Assembly: GCA_938029725.1 (NCBI GenBank)
Contig: CALHGE010000009.1
Span: forward strand, 62,001-126,000
Length of the DNA: 64,000 nucleotides
Origin: an uncultured Flavobacteriaceae bacterium
Lineage (GTDB): Bacteria > Bacteroidota > Bacteroidia > Flavobacteriales > Flavobacteriaceae
Direction: 5' to 3'
This document shows, piece by piece, positions 1-8,019 of the stretch (position 1 is its first letter; the number at the start of each line of letters is the position of its first letter). The notes below the pieces were generated by a model. The model did not search any database. It saw only the letters and a list, made by a program, of their open reading frames with translations, and had not been told where the DNA came from. Position numbers and translations under genes: made by a program.

Positions 1-1
1 A

Positions 2-202
2 ACTGGTCATACCATCACGCCATCACCACACCACCCATTAGGGGCGAAAGGGGTTGCAGAATCTCCAACGGTAGGCGCGCCACCTGCAATTGCAAACGCA
101 ATTATTGATGCTTTGTCACCTTTAGGCATTGAACATCTTGATATTCCAATCACACCTGCAAAGGTTTGGGAGGCTATTCAAGTAGCAAAAGCGAAAGCTT
201 AG
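2..202 (+). CDS. coxL: Aerobic CO dehydrogenase / xanthine dehydrogenase family large subunit, C-terminal end (partial)
   Basis: Only the last 66 codons lie in the window; the frame is open from base 2 and stops at 200-202. The peptide contains HHPLGAKGVAESPTVGAPP and ends VWEAIQVAKAKA, which is the conserved C-terminus of molybdopterin large subunits of the CoxL/CutL and xanthine dehydrogenase family. These are cytoplasmic enzymes that oxidise CO, purines or aldehydes. The following coxG, coxD, coxE and coxF-like genes on the same strand favour a CO-dehydrogenase-type enzyme. The active-site loop that separates true form I CoxL from other members is upstream of the window, so the substrate is undetermined. 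Confidence 0.85.
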   Translation, partial: TGHTITPSPHHPLGAKGVAESPTVGAPPAIANAIIDALSPLGIEHLDIPITPAKVWEAIQVAKAKA

Positions 203-228
203 AAAGTTGAAATAGTATTAAGAATGAT

Positions 229-272
229 AAAGTGACTCCTCTTATAATATTCTGAGCGGAGTATCACTTTTT
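229..272 (+). terminator. Imperfect hairpin after coxL-like gene
   Basis: aaagtgactcc and ggagtatcacttt can pair as an interrupted stem around an 18-nt AT-rich loop, ending in a short T run at 268-272. It sits 26 bases after the large-subunit stop and directly before the first ATG of the coxG ORF. It could be a weak terminator or a processing site that tunes coxG relative to the enzyme subunits. It also argues that the ATG at 273, which touches the stem, is not the coxG start. Confidence 0.4.
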
Positions 273-299
273 ATGAATGATAATAAAAAGAGATTTTGC

Positions 300-770
300 A
301 TGAAAACACAATTAGATAAATCGTTTGAAGTTCCACAAAGTACCGATTTGGTATGGGAACATTTAATCGACCCAGAAAAAATAATGGATTGCGTACCAGG
401 GGTTTCCATAGACGAAAAAGTAGGTGACAATCATTACAAAGGAAAGGTAGGTATGAAGTTTGGCCCAATGGGGGTTAAATACGATGCTGACATTTACTAC
501 AATGAGATTGATTTAGAAAATCGTAAGATTATCATCAGAGGTGATGGCGTTGATACCAAAGGAAATGGAAATGCTGAAATGATGATGACCATTGATTTGA
601 CTGACCGCGAAGATGGTGGTGTAAAGTTAGATGCCATTATGGATGTTACCGTAAATGGTAAGATTGCCCAATTTGGTTCGCGATTAATTAGTACGGTTTC
701 GAATCAGTTATTCAAACAATTCGTTACAAATTTCTCAAAAAAATTAGCCGAAGCAGAGGCAGCGGTATAA
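300..770 (+). CDS. coxG: CoxG-like SRPBCC protein (carbon monoxide dehydrogenase subunit G)
   Basis: A 156-residue cytoplasmic or membrane-associated protein of the SRPBCC/START-like fold, about the usual length for CoxG. The N-terminus MKTQLDKSFEVPQST and the motif VWEHLIDPEKIMDCVPG are characteristic of the family. In Oligotropha, CoxG anchors CO dehydrogenase to the membrane. The ORF track begins at 273, but the ATG at 300 gives the standard family N-terminus and avoids the hairpin ending at 272, so I chose 300. The gene lies between the large subunit and the MoxR-like ATPase, consistent with an aerobic CO dehydrogenase-type operon. The family call is firm; the enzyme partner is inferred from context. 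Confidence 0.88.
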   Translation: MKTQLDKSFEVPQSTDLVWEHLIDPEKIMDCVPGVSIDEKVGDNHYKGKVGMKFGPMGVKYDADIYYNEIDLENRKIIIRGDGVDTKGNGNAEMMMTIDLTDREDGGVKLDAIMDVTVNGKIAQFGSRLISTVSNQLFKQFVTNFSKKLAEAEAAV

Positions 771-794
771 CTAGTCCCGATAATCTGTAATCAG

Positions 795-820
795 AAGCTA
801 TGCTGTCACCAGCATAGCTT
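795..820 (+). terminator. Perfect 11-bp hairpin between coxG and coxD
   Basis: aagctatgctg, a 4-base loop tcac, then cagcatagctt, followed by ttct. The stem is perfect. There is only a short U stretch, so it may be a partial terminator or an mRNA-stabilising hairpin between coxG and the TTG-started coxD 16 bases downstream. Confidence 0.6.
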
Positions 821-836
821 TTCTAAATTAAAGCTA

Positions 837-1709
837 TTGAACAAAGACATTGAAAAACTCATAAAAGATTTTTATGAGCACGACTATATTCTAAATGAAG
901 CGTTAGCGACTTCGATTTTTCTATTAAAAAATTTAGAAAAACCATTGTTGTTAGAAGGTAACCCAGGAGTAGGTAAGACCATGCTTGCAAAAACCTTAGC
1001 AGAACATTTAGGAACAAATTTAATCCGTCTACAATGTTACGAGGGTTTAGATGTAAGTACCACGATCTATGAATGGAACTACCAAAAACAACTCTTACAT
1101 ATCAAACTCTTTGAACAAGAGCAAGACAAAAAAATTTTAGGTAACCAAATTTTTGGAATGGATTATGTGCTTCAAAGGCCTTTGCTGCAATCGATTAGTG
1201 CCGATAAACCGGTAGTGCTATTGATTGATGAAATTGATAGGGCTGATGAGGAATTTGAAGCCTATTTGTTAGAGCTGCTATCTGATTTTCAAATCAGCAT
1301 TCCTGAATTAGGAACAATTAAAGCGAAATCAAAGCCGCTAGTGATTCTGACTTCAAATCGCACGCGAGAACTAAGTGATGCGCTACGAAGAAGATGTTTG
1401 TATCATTGGGTTGACTTCCCATCAAAATTGAAAGAGATTGATATCATTGCTAAAAAACTTCCGAATATAGATGCCGAATTGGCAACTCAAGTGGTGACTT
1501 TTATTCACAATCTTAGAAAGTCAAGTCTTCACAAACCTCCTGGAATTGCAGAATCTCTTGATTGGGCAAAAACCTTGTTGCTGATGAATCAGAAAAATAT
1601 AACAGACGAGATTGTAAAGACGACTATTGGTAGTGTACTCAAGCATAAAGATGATATAGATTTTGTTCGTAATAAATCGGTGCAAGAGTTTCTATATCCC
1701 ATAGAATAA
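837..1709 (+). CDS. coxD: MoxR-family AAA+ ATPase, CoxD-like
   Basis: A 290-residue cytoplasmic AAA+ ATPase of the MoxR/CoxD clade. Walker A GNPGVGKT is at residues 41-48, Walker B LLIDEID near 128-134, a sensor 1 segment LVILTSN near 169, and an arginine cluster LRRRC just after it. In O. carboxidovorans CoxD is a chaperone-like ATPase needed to sulfurate the active-site molybdenum. The best start is TTG at 837, since no upstream ATG exists and family alignment begins close to this point. It is followed 32 bases later by a VWA-domain gene, the usual MoxR partner. Function in Mo maturation is inferred from the operon. Confidence 0.85.
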   Translation: MNKDIEKLIKDFYEHDYILNEALATSIFLLKNLEKPLLLEGNPGVGKTMLAKTLAEHLGTNLIRLQCYEGLDVSTTIYEWNYQKQLLHIKLFEQEQDKKILGNQIFGMDYVLQRPLLQSISADKPVVLLIDEIDRADEEFEAYLLELLSDFQISIPELGTIKAKSKPLVILTSNRTRELSDALRRRCLYHWVDFPSKLKEIDIIAKKLPNIDAELATQVVTFIHNLRKSSLHKPPGIAESLDWAKTLLLMNQKNITDEIVKTTIGSVLKHKDDIDFVRNKSVQEFLYPIE

Positions 1710-1741
1710 TAAAACTAATTTCCAACAACATAATATCCTTT

Positions 1742-2878
1742 TTGGAAGCAGTAAGCAAAACATTTCAAGAACGCCTGATCGATTTTACGATGTATTGTCG
1801 CGAACGCCAGTTTGTTCTAGGGCCGCAAGAAACACGCGATGCTTTTGAAGTTGCTAAACGAGGTTGGGCTTTAGACCGAAAGTTATTTCAATATAGTTTA
1901 AAGGCTATCTATTGCAAACGTAAAGAGCATTTTGATCGTTTTGATGAGATGTTCGAAAGATTTTGGAGCCGGTATTACGAAGAAAAATTAGAACAGCGCA
2001 AAAAACAAATACAACACCTAAAAAAAGAAAAGGAAACCGCTACGGTGATTTTTCTGGGTACAGAGTTTAAAGTACCCAAGAAAGAAGTTAAAGAAAAAGA
2101 AGCTAAGGAGACTGTAGGAGCTAATGAAAGTATTCGTCTTCGAATGACCGATTTTTCAAAGGTTGATGTTACTGATAAAGAGAAACTAGAAGAACTTGCA
2201 GAAGAACTATTTCATCAAATGAGTATGCGTTTTAAGCGCCGACTCAAAAATGCAAACAAAGGTAGTATCGATATTCGAAATACTATTCGACATGGTATTT
2301 CAAAGGGAGGAATGCTTTTAGATTTGTCGTTCAAACGCAAACGAAAAGAAAAACGTAAGGTGGTTTTTATCTTAGATGTCAGCGGTTCTATGGATACCTA
2401 TAGCTATTACCTCTTGCGCTATGTGATGGTGTTAAAAAAGTATTTTAAGAGTTTAGAGTTCTTTACCTTTAGTACGCAATTGACTCATGTGACCCCGATG
2501 CTTCGGCAGAACAACGAGCAGGAAATTTTAAAGGAGATCGGTCAGAATGTACATTCGTGGTCAAGTGGTACCAAAATAGGAGACTCGCTATCTGAATTTC
2601 TTAGAGACTATGGAAACAAATTTTTGAGCCAAAAGCATATTGTAGTGGTCTTAAGTGACGGACTAGAAACAGGAAACGTAACGGTGTTGCAAGACGCAGT
2701 TCGTACTATTCGTAGAAAATGTAAAACTCTAGTATGGTTGAATCCGTTGAAAGGTATGGAAGGCTATCAACCTATTCAAAAAGGAATGGTGAATGTGATG
2801 CCACATTTAGATGCATTTGAATCAGCCCATAACCTAGATAGTTTATTAAAATTGGAAAAATTACTAATGGATGTTTAA
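1742..2878 (+). CDS. coxE: VWA-domain protein, CoxE-like
   Basis: A 378-residue protein of the CoxE family. An N-terminal helical region is followed by a charged Lys/Glu-rich linker (about 80-130), a basic segment RKRKEKRK, and a C-terminal von Willebrand A domain from about residue 206. The MIDAS motif DVSGS at 212-216 is intact, with SSGTKIGDS and VVLSDGLETG as further metal-site loops. MoxR ATPases and VWA proteins act as pairs; in carboxydotrophs CoxE is linked to copper insertion into CO dehydrogenase. The start is TTG at 1742; the next in-frame ATG would remove conserved N-terminal sequence. The stop overlaps the next gene by 8 bases, so translation is probably coupled. Confidence 0.85.
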   Translation: MEAVSKTFQERLIDFTMYCRERQFVLGPQETRDAFEVAKRGWALDRKLFQYSLKAIYCKRKEHFDRFDEMFERFWSRYYEEKLEQRKKQIQHLKKEKETATVIFLGTEFKVPKKEVKEKEAKETVGANESIRLRMTDFSKVDVTDKEKLEELAEELFHQMSMRFKRRLKNANKGSIDIRNTIRHGISKGGMLLDLSFKRKRKEKRKVVFILDVSGSMDTYSYYLLRYVMVLKKYFKSLEFFTFSTQLTHVTPMLRQNNEQEILKEIGQNVHSWSSGTKIGDSLSEFLRDYGNKFLSQKHIVVVLSDGLETGNVTVLQDAVRTIRRKCKTLVWLNPLKGMEGYQPIQKGMVNVMPHLDAFESAHNLDSLLKLEKLLMDV

Positions 2879-3878
2879 TGAAATTGCATTAAAAATAGAA
2901 GAACATATAGCCAAAGGTTCCAACTTTGCTATAGCTCAAGTAATTGACCGCATTGCGCCTAGTTCAGGCAAAGTAGGGGATAAGGCGCTGATATTAGAAA
3001 CTGGTGAACTCATCGGCTGGATAGGCGGCGGCTGCGTGCGCGGAATCATCATCAAAGAAGCATTAGATGTTATCAGAAGCAAACGCTACCGACGCGTACG
3101 TATTTCACCAGAAGGTGGCTCACGTGAAACGGCGACGAATAAAGAATATGTAATGGCATGCCAAAGTAAAGGAACCTTAGAAGTTATGATAGAACCCGTG
3201 ATTCCACAACCAGAGTTAATTATAGTAGGTAAATCTAATATTGCTAGAAAGCTATCCCTTATGGCTGCAGCCGCAGACTTCAAAGTTTCTGTAATGGGCA
3301 GTGATGCAGATGTTCAAATGTTTCCTACGGCTTATCAGGTAAAAGATGTCGTTGATTTTAGGCCTTTTAAAAGTGTTTCAAATACTTATGTCATTGTTAC
3401 TACGCAAGGTGAGGATGATGAGTTGTCGGTTCGTAAAGCCATGCAAACCGCAGTAAAATTTATTGGTTTTGTAGCCAGTGCTAAAAAAGCAAAAGACATT
3501 AGAGCTTATTTACTTGATCAAGGTATTTCAGAGAAACGCGTTAAACAATTAAGAAGTCCAGTAGGTTTAGATATCAATGCGAAACTGGCGAGTGAAGTAG
3601 CTATTAGCATTTTGGCAGAAATTATTGACCATTTTAGAAACGGTAAGGCAGCCGAAAATATGCCGTTGCGTGATACTGTAAATGCAAAAGAGATTGAAGC
3701 TAGCCCAGCTAGCGATAAATTCGCTGAGGATTATTATATCAACCCAGTTTGTAATGTGCCCGTTTCCAAAAAGAACCCGAAGCATATCGTGGAATACCAT
3801 GGCGAAAATGTTTATTTCTGTTGTGATGGGTGTAAGCTGAGCTTTGAGAATGAACCTAGTAAGTATATTCAAACCTAA
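2871..3878 (+). CDS. CoxF/XdhC-family maturation protein with C-terminal YHS domain
   Basis: 335 residues. The N-terminal part contains the XdhC/CoxI signature GWIGGGCVRG. A central Rossmann-like segment begins PELIIVGKSNIARKLS, and LRSPVGLDINAKLASEVAISILAEIID matches the end of XdhC proteins. XdhC-type proteins bind sulfurated molybdenum cofactor and deliver it to molybdoenzymes. After a short linker, residues 290-335 form a YHS/TRASH-like zinc- or copper-binding domain with Cys in NPVCNV and in FCCDGC. This extra domain is not part of standard XdhC. The ATG at 2871 overlaps the coxE stop, so the two are co-translated. It ends the cox run; a histidine kinase gene converges on it. Confidence 0.82.
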   Translation: MFNEIALKIEEHIAKGSNFAIAQVIDRIAPSSGKVGDKALILETGELIGWIGGGCVRGIIIKEALDVIRSKRYRRVRISPEGGSRETATNKEYVMACQSKGTLEVMIEPVIPQPELIIVGKSNIARKLSLMAAAADFKVSVMGSDADVQMFPTAYQVKDVVDFRPFKSVSNTYVIVTTQGEDDELSVRKAMQTAVKFIGFVASAKKAKDIRAYLLDQGISEKRVKQLRSPVGLDINAKLASEVAISILAEIIDHFRNGKAAENMPLRDTVNAKEIEASPASDKFAEDYYINPVCNVPVSKKNPKHIVEYHGENVYFCCDGCKLSFENEPSKYIQT

Positions 3879-3945
3879 TCAAACCGCGCTTTTATCCACT
3901 GAGTAGAGTTAAGTTCAGCCTGAGTGTCAAGCTTAATAACTTTTT

Positions 3946-5478
3946 TCAAGCTAGATCACTAGCAAAGACCTCTTTTCGGTAGGGTATCGTAAACGAAAAT
4001 AGCGATCCTTCATTTGGTGTACTCTCTACCCAAATGCTACCTCCAAGCATTTCAACATAGGCCTTACTTATTGCTAAGCCCAAACCAGTACCTTCTTTTG
4101 CAGCATGATTTGTGTTCTCGGCTTGTACAAAGCGATTGAAAATATTTTCCAGATCTTTTTTATAGATGCCAGCACCACTATCTTTAACATAAAACTTAAT
4201 GTAGTTGCCTTTTTGAATATACCCTAATTCAATAGCTCCTTTACTGGTATGTTTGATAGCGTTTTTAATGAGATTAGTGAATATGGAGTATAATTTTTCG
4301 CGATCACAAAAAAATACGGCATCTTCTGAACTAAAGGCATAATTTAACCTTAAGTCCAATCCTTTCGCAAGCAATTGTGGTTTAAAAAAAGCAGACATAT
4401 AATCAAGCTTTGTATTTATATTACAATTGTTCAAGTTCAACTTCATCTGACCTGATTCTATCTTTGAGATATCGACAACATCATTGATGGTGTTTAACAT
4501 GCGGGTGCCACTTCGCTCAATAATATCGGTATACTGTTTAATTTCATTTTTTGTAATATTCGGTTCATTCAATAACGCGGCAAAACCAAGAATGCCATTC
4601 ATTGGTGTTCGAATCTCATGGCTCATATTAGCTAAAAAAGCTGATTTTAATCGGTTGCTTTCTTTGGCTTCTTCTCGTGCTTTTATCAATTCAAATTCCG
4701 CATGTTTGCGTCTGGTAATATCTTTAAAAATAATAGCAATCTTGTTACCTTCTGTCTTCCAAACATTATTGTGATAATATTTATCGAATTCTTTATCATA
4801 ATTTTCAAACTGCTCCGGTTGCCCTGATTTATCAACACGTGCATAAGCCGCTAACCAATCGTCCTCAATAAAACTAAAAAGGTCTTTTACACGCTTACCA
4901 ATTAATTCACTACTGGTTTTTTTTAGGAGTTTTTCATAAGCAGGGTTTACTTGACAAAAATAATAGTCTATGGCCTTCCCATTGGGGTCATAAATTAATT
5001 CGACTACTAGAAACATTTCGAACATAGAATCAAAGATTTTTTTATATTCGATTGGACTCATTTTTAAGGCTGTTTCTGTACGTACTTCATCTGTGATATC
5101 ATTAAAAAGCATTACGAATTTATTCTCTAAAGGCGAAAAGGCATGCACCCGATAATGTTTCTTTGCATTATGGTTAAAGTCATCAAAACGAATGCTTGTT
5201 TTGTTTTCTACAACGTCAAAGTATCTATACATAAAGGTTTGTTCGATACCAGGGTATATTTCAATTATGGATCGACCTATGCAATTCTGTTTAGTGAGCC
5301 CTGTTTGATCTTCAAACATCGAATTAATATGTAAAAAACGATAATCGATAGGAGTGCCATTTACATCGCGAATTAATTCACAAAGAGCAAATGCTAGGGG
5401 TAGCTTTTCTAGAAGCTTGGTGGTGAAGAGATCATCTTCAGCGGTCTTAAATTCAAAAGCAGAATTATCAATTTCCAT
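3946..5478 (-). CDS. Orphan PAS-PAS sensor histidine kinase
   Basis: 510 residues with no signal peptide or membrane segment, so it is a soluble cytoplasmic kinase. Two PAS domains lie at about 25-130 and 145-255. The HisKA box [12 protein letters not shown] puts the phospho-accepting His at 287. The ATPase domain shows an N box [10 protein letters not shown] (402-411), DSGAGI (433-438) and GTGLGLA (463-469). There is no receiver domain and no response regulator beside it, so its partner is unknown. It is convergent with the cox genes and not in an operon with them. The ligand of the PAS domains cannot be read from sequence. Confidence 0.93.
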   Translation of the reverse strand: MEIDNSAFEFKTAEDDLFTTKLLEKLPLAFALCELIRDVNGTPIDYRFLHINSMFEDQTGLTKQNCIGRSIIEIYPGIEQTFMYRYFDVVENKTSIRFDDFNHNAKKHYRVHAFSPLENKFVMLFNDITDEVRTETALKMSPIEYKKIFDSMFEMFLVVELIYDPNGKAIDYYFCQVNPAYEKLLKKTSSELIGKRVKDLFSFIEDDWLAAYARVDKSGQPEQFENYDKEFDKYYHNNVWKTEGNKIAIIFKDITRRKHAEFELIKAREEAKESNRLKSAFLANMSHEIRTPMNGILGFAALLNEPNITKNEIKQYTDIIERSGTRMLNTINDVVDISKIESGQMKLNLNNCNINTKLDYMSAFFKPQLLAKGLDLRLNYAFSSEDAVFFCDREKLYSIFTNLIKNAIKHTSKGAIELGYIQKGNYIKFYVKDSGAGIYKKDLENIFNRFVQAENTNHAAKEGTGLGLAISKAYVEMLGGSIWVESTPNEGSLFSFTIPYRKEVFASDLA

Positions 5479-5816
5479 ACGTATCGGGGGTATATGGTTT
5501 GTAGTAAAAAAAGCTCATGGTTGACTTTGAAGGCAGGCTTAATGTCTAGCTAAACACCTTAAATTCAATCATATGTAAGATAGGTGTTCTTGGTGGAGAA
5601 ATGGGGATGAAAATGATTTTATTTTTAAAAATGGAGATAGGGTTCCTATTGATTTTGTGTTGGGATACTTCTGGTAAGAAAGGGCTTCATTTTTTTTTTG
5701 AGGGAATAGATCAAATACCAATAGCAACCAAACCAATACTTTTATGATTTTATCTAGCAAAGGCGATATGACTTAATTACGTTTATTTGAACATTACAAT
5801 GTTAAATTGTTTTTAG
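5479..5816. other. Intergenic region without convincing gene
   Basis: About 340 AT-rich bases between the kinase start and the tRNA-like gene. The only ORF (5569-5760, minus) has low-complexity composition, no recognisable motif and no plausible promoter, so it is not called. The kinase promoter should lie here, but no clear TAnnTTTG element was recognised. Confidence 0.5.
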
Positions 5817-5887
5817 AGGCATCGAATGGATTCGAACCATTATAAAGACTCTTGCGAAGCCTTGCCTAAGCATTCGGCCACAATGCC
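5817..5887 (-). tRNA. tRNA-Cys-like gene (GCA), divergent and possibly a pseudogene
   Basis: The minus strand folds as a 71-nt cloverleaf. The acceptor is GGCATTG/CGATGCC (7 pairs, one wobble), the D stem GCC/GGC, the anticodon stem AGGCT/AGTCT (one G-U) and the T arm AATGG-TTCGAAT-CCATT. The 7-base anticodon loop is TCGCAAG, which puts GCA (Cys) at 34-36. Two features are abnormal: position 33 is C rather than the near-universal U, and the D loop GAATGCTTA lacks the conserved GG pair. No CCA is encoded. It may be a decaying second tRNA-Cys or a specialised variant. Confidence 0.8.
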
Positions 5888-5982
5888 ATACATTATTCTT
5901 TCATTAAAACGCTACTAAAGTTAGGGTATGACGTTAGCGCGTATAAAGGACTTAGCTGTTCGGATGATCTATGGAGGACTTC

Positions 5983-6174
5983 CTATTTCTCTTCTTTTTC
6001 AAATATTAGTTCATAATATGTGGCCGACCCATAACCAGCTATAGCAGGAGCAAATACTTGAACAAAACGCCAGCCTTCTTTGGAATGTGTCGCTATTACC
6101 TTTTTATAATCTTGTGTTGGTTTGTTCGTAAAAAAACCTTTTAAAGGTATTTTTACATATTTATAAGTATACAT
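5983..6174 (-). CDS. Small DUF4177-like protein
   Basis: The ORF track starts at 6264, but the first 30 codons read through the palindromic repeat at 6227-6249 and are low complexity. The internal ATG at 6174 gives a compact 63-residue protein beginning MYTYKYVKIPLKG. The pattern of an aromatic-rich N-terminus, then KKVIATHSKEGWRFVQVFAP and YYELIFEKEE, is typical of DUF4177 proteins, in which a conserved xGWxxV segment is flanked by beta strands. The molecular function of that family is unknown. It stands alone between the tRNA-like gene and a decayed region, so context gives no help. It has no signal peptide and is probably cytoplasmic. Confidence 0.7.
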   Translation of the reverse strand: MYTYKYVKIPLKGFFTNKPTQDYKKVIATHSKEGWRFVQVFAPAIAGYGSATYYELIFEKEEK

Positions 6175-6226
6175 TTTTTCTTTTTTTTGTTCAAAGTAAA
6201 AGTACAAATATTTTGCAATTCTATAA

Positions 6227-6249
6227 ACCTGCCTGCCTGCAGACAGGTA
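6227..6249. repeat. Short near-palindrome acctgcctgcctgcagacaggta
   Basis: cctgcctgcagacagg is an inverted repeat with one mismatch centred on a PstI-like ctgcag. It sits about 55 bases upstream of the DUF4177-like start. GC-rich short palindromes of this kind in an AT-rich genome often belong to dispersed REP-like families; only one copy was seen in this window. Confidence 0.5.
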
Positions 6250-6310
6250 TACACAGACCTTCATATAAAACCCAAAGACTGTATTAATTTTTGCTACCCT
6301 TGGCTAAAGT

Positions 6311-6633
6311 CTATGCTCCAATTATCTGATCTAGGTGCTTTCCAAAATAGGTGTATGGAAGAGCTCTCATTTCTAGAGTAGTGTCGTTTCTAGTGACGGG
6401 TGCGCCATCATCAGTGAAAACTATTTTACCTGTGTTGTTAATTATGATATTCCGAGGATAACGATTATTCTTAAGTTCTTCTTTTAGCGATGCATTCGTA
6501 TGAATTAAATGCTAAAGGTGTTTTTATTAAGAAATACTTGAACTTTTTCCATGTCGGCAAAAGTTATATTTAAAAATTTAGCTTGACTTTTGTAGGCTTT
6601 ATTTTGAATAATCTTTAGATGGTCAATTCCGAC
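6311..6633 (-). pseudogene. Remnant of a thioredoxin-fold (TlpA/AhpC-TSA-like) protein
   Basis: Reading the minus strand from 6633 gives VGIDHLKIIQNKAYKSQAK, FLNITFADMEKVQVFLNKNTFSI and then a stop. Shifting by one base continues NASLKEELKNNRYPRNIIINNTGKIVF to MRALPYTYFGKHLDQIIGA and a stop at 6311. The RYPRNIIINNTGKIV segment resembles the cis-Pro loop and following strand of thioredoxin-like redoxins. The N-terminal CxxC region is missing, so this is a truncated, frameshifted relic. The call rests on my own translation and could be undone if the frameshift is a sequencing error, although the missing start would remain. Confidence 0.6.
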
Positions 6634-7120
6634 TATTTTTTAAGACCACTAAAAATTATGCTTCTAAGCACAGCTAAAGTAGCTCTTATAATCGCTCCAA
6701 TCCAATCGACCCGTCTGCCTAAAGTAATCATAAATTGCAAAGTCTGTTCTGAACTCAAGCCCCATTTTTAGATTTAAAAGTTTTTCATTTGATGGATGAT
6801 TTAAATTGGTACTATTGAATAGCGCAATTTAATGTTGTTGCGAGTACACCTGTACCGGCATGCTTTGGAATATAAGTACTAGTGCGCATTCTTGTATTTT
6901 AAATTCTCAGCCAAAAGCTTTCGCTACGGCATGGAGTATAAGCTCAAACCACAGGCAGATTCAGAGTAAAAAGCATGTAAACGTATTCCAAGATGGCGTA
7001 TCGCACCTATAAATTAATCACCGTTTTGTATACCTAAGACCAGAACTGTTAATTTTTTGATAAACAAGAATTATTCGTTTAATCTTTAGGTATATTCGTT
7101 AAACAAAATTAATACAAGCC
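6634..7120. other. Intergenic region with coding debris
   Basis: No intact gene. On the minus strand around 6667-6780 a short frame reads LNLKMGLEFRTDFAIYDYFRQTGRLDWSDYKSYF before a stop, which has the composition of a former protein, perhaps the upstream part of the redoxin relic. The segment 6781-7120 shows nothing recognisable and must contain the promoter of the GLPGLI gene; no perfect TAnnTTTG was found there. Confidence 0.4.
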
Positions 7121-7975
7121 ATGAAATCAGTCTTCTTTAAAGTTAGTTGTATCGTCTTTGTCTTATTACTATCCGTATCATTTACTCCGGTTGTACAAGA
7201 ATTTCAAGGACAAGCTTTTTATTTTTCAAAATCAACGATGGAGCTAGGCAGTTGGGGTGCTAGAATGAATGAAGCACAGAAAAAGGATGTCCAGGCCCGT
7301 CTCAAGAATAGGTTGGAAAAAACCTATGTATTAAATTTCAATAAAGAAGCCTCGGTATTCAACGAGGAAGATAAATTAGATGCCATTGCCGGTGCTACAG
7401 ATTCTTGGGGTACTAATTTTGCGCGGGGAGAGCAGTACAAAAATGTAAAAGAAGGCGCATTGGTTCAGGCCCAAGAGTTTTATGGGAAGAAATTTTTGGT
7501 AAAGGATAGCTTGCAGCGAATAGACTGGAAAATGGGTAAGGAATCAAAGCAAATAGGGCAGTATATGTGTTTTAAAGCCACTGCTTTAGTGCCGACAAGC
7601 GAATTGACTTGGTATGACTTTTCATGGGGAGATTTAAGATCAGCTGCTGCTGCTGAAAAGAAAGCAGATTCCGCCAACACAGCGCCCGTCGTGCCAGAAA
7701 TTAAAATGACAGCAGTAGAGGCTTGGTATACCCCTCAAATACCAGTAAGCCATGGTCCTGCTGAATATTGGGGTCTCCCTGGGCTCATTTTAGAGGTTAG
7801 TGCAGGCAATACTACGATGCTATGTGCTAAAATTGTGATGAACCCAAAGGATAAACTAACGATCGCAGCGCCATCCAAAGGAAGAGAAATCAACAAAAGC
7901 GATTACCAATCTACGGTTCAAGGAAAAATGCTTGAAATGCGAAACAATAGAGGTAGGCCCAGAAGAAGTAGATAG
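7121..7975 (+). CDS. GLPGLI family exported protein
   Basis: 284 residues with an N-terminal signal peptide (MKSVFFKVSCIVFVLLLSVSF). The family-defining motif GLPGLI occurs at residues 218-223 in WGLPGLILEV, preceded by an AWYTPQIPVSHGP segment as usual. GLPGLI proteins (Porph_ging family) are secreted or periplasmic proteins restricted to Bacteroidota; many are encoded next to TonB-dependent receptor genes, and their biochemical role is not established. Here the gene is 44 bases upstream of such a receptor-like gene on the same strand, so the two are probably one operon. The C-terminus RNNRGRPRRSR is strikingly basic. Confidence 0.9.
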   Translation: MKSVFFKVSCIVFVLLLSVSFTPVVQEFQGQAFYFSKSTMELGSWGARMNEAQKKDVQARLKNRLEKTYVLNFNKEASVFNEEDKLDAIAGATDSWGTNFARGEQYKNVKEGALVQAQEFYGKKFLVKDSLQRIDWKMGKESKQIGQYMCFKATALVPTSELTWYDFSWGDLRSAAAAEKKADSANTAPVVPEIKMTAVEAWYTPQIPVSHGPAEYWGLPGLILEVSAGNTTMLCAKIVMNPKDKLTIAAPSKGREINKSDYQSTVQGKMLEMRNNRGRPRRSR

Positions 7976-8019
7976 GCGCTTGACTAAAAATAAATTTCCT
8001 TTTCAACGATCACCATGTA

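Noticed and set aside
3880-3945. Possible terminator between coxF-like and kinase genes (agctt...aagct)
   Set aside because: The stem is only 5 bp with a long loop; too weak to call although a terminator is expected between convergent genes.
5569-5760. 63-codon minus-strand ORF after the histidine kinase
   Set aside because: Low-complexity translation, no motif, no promoter, and no neighbour that would support it.
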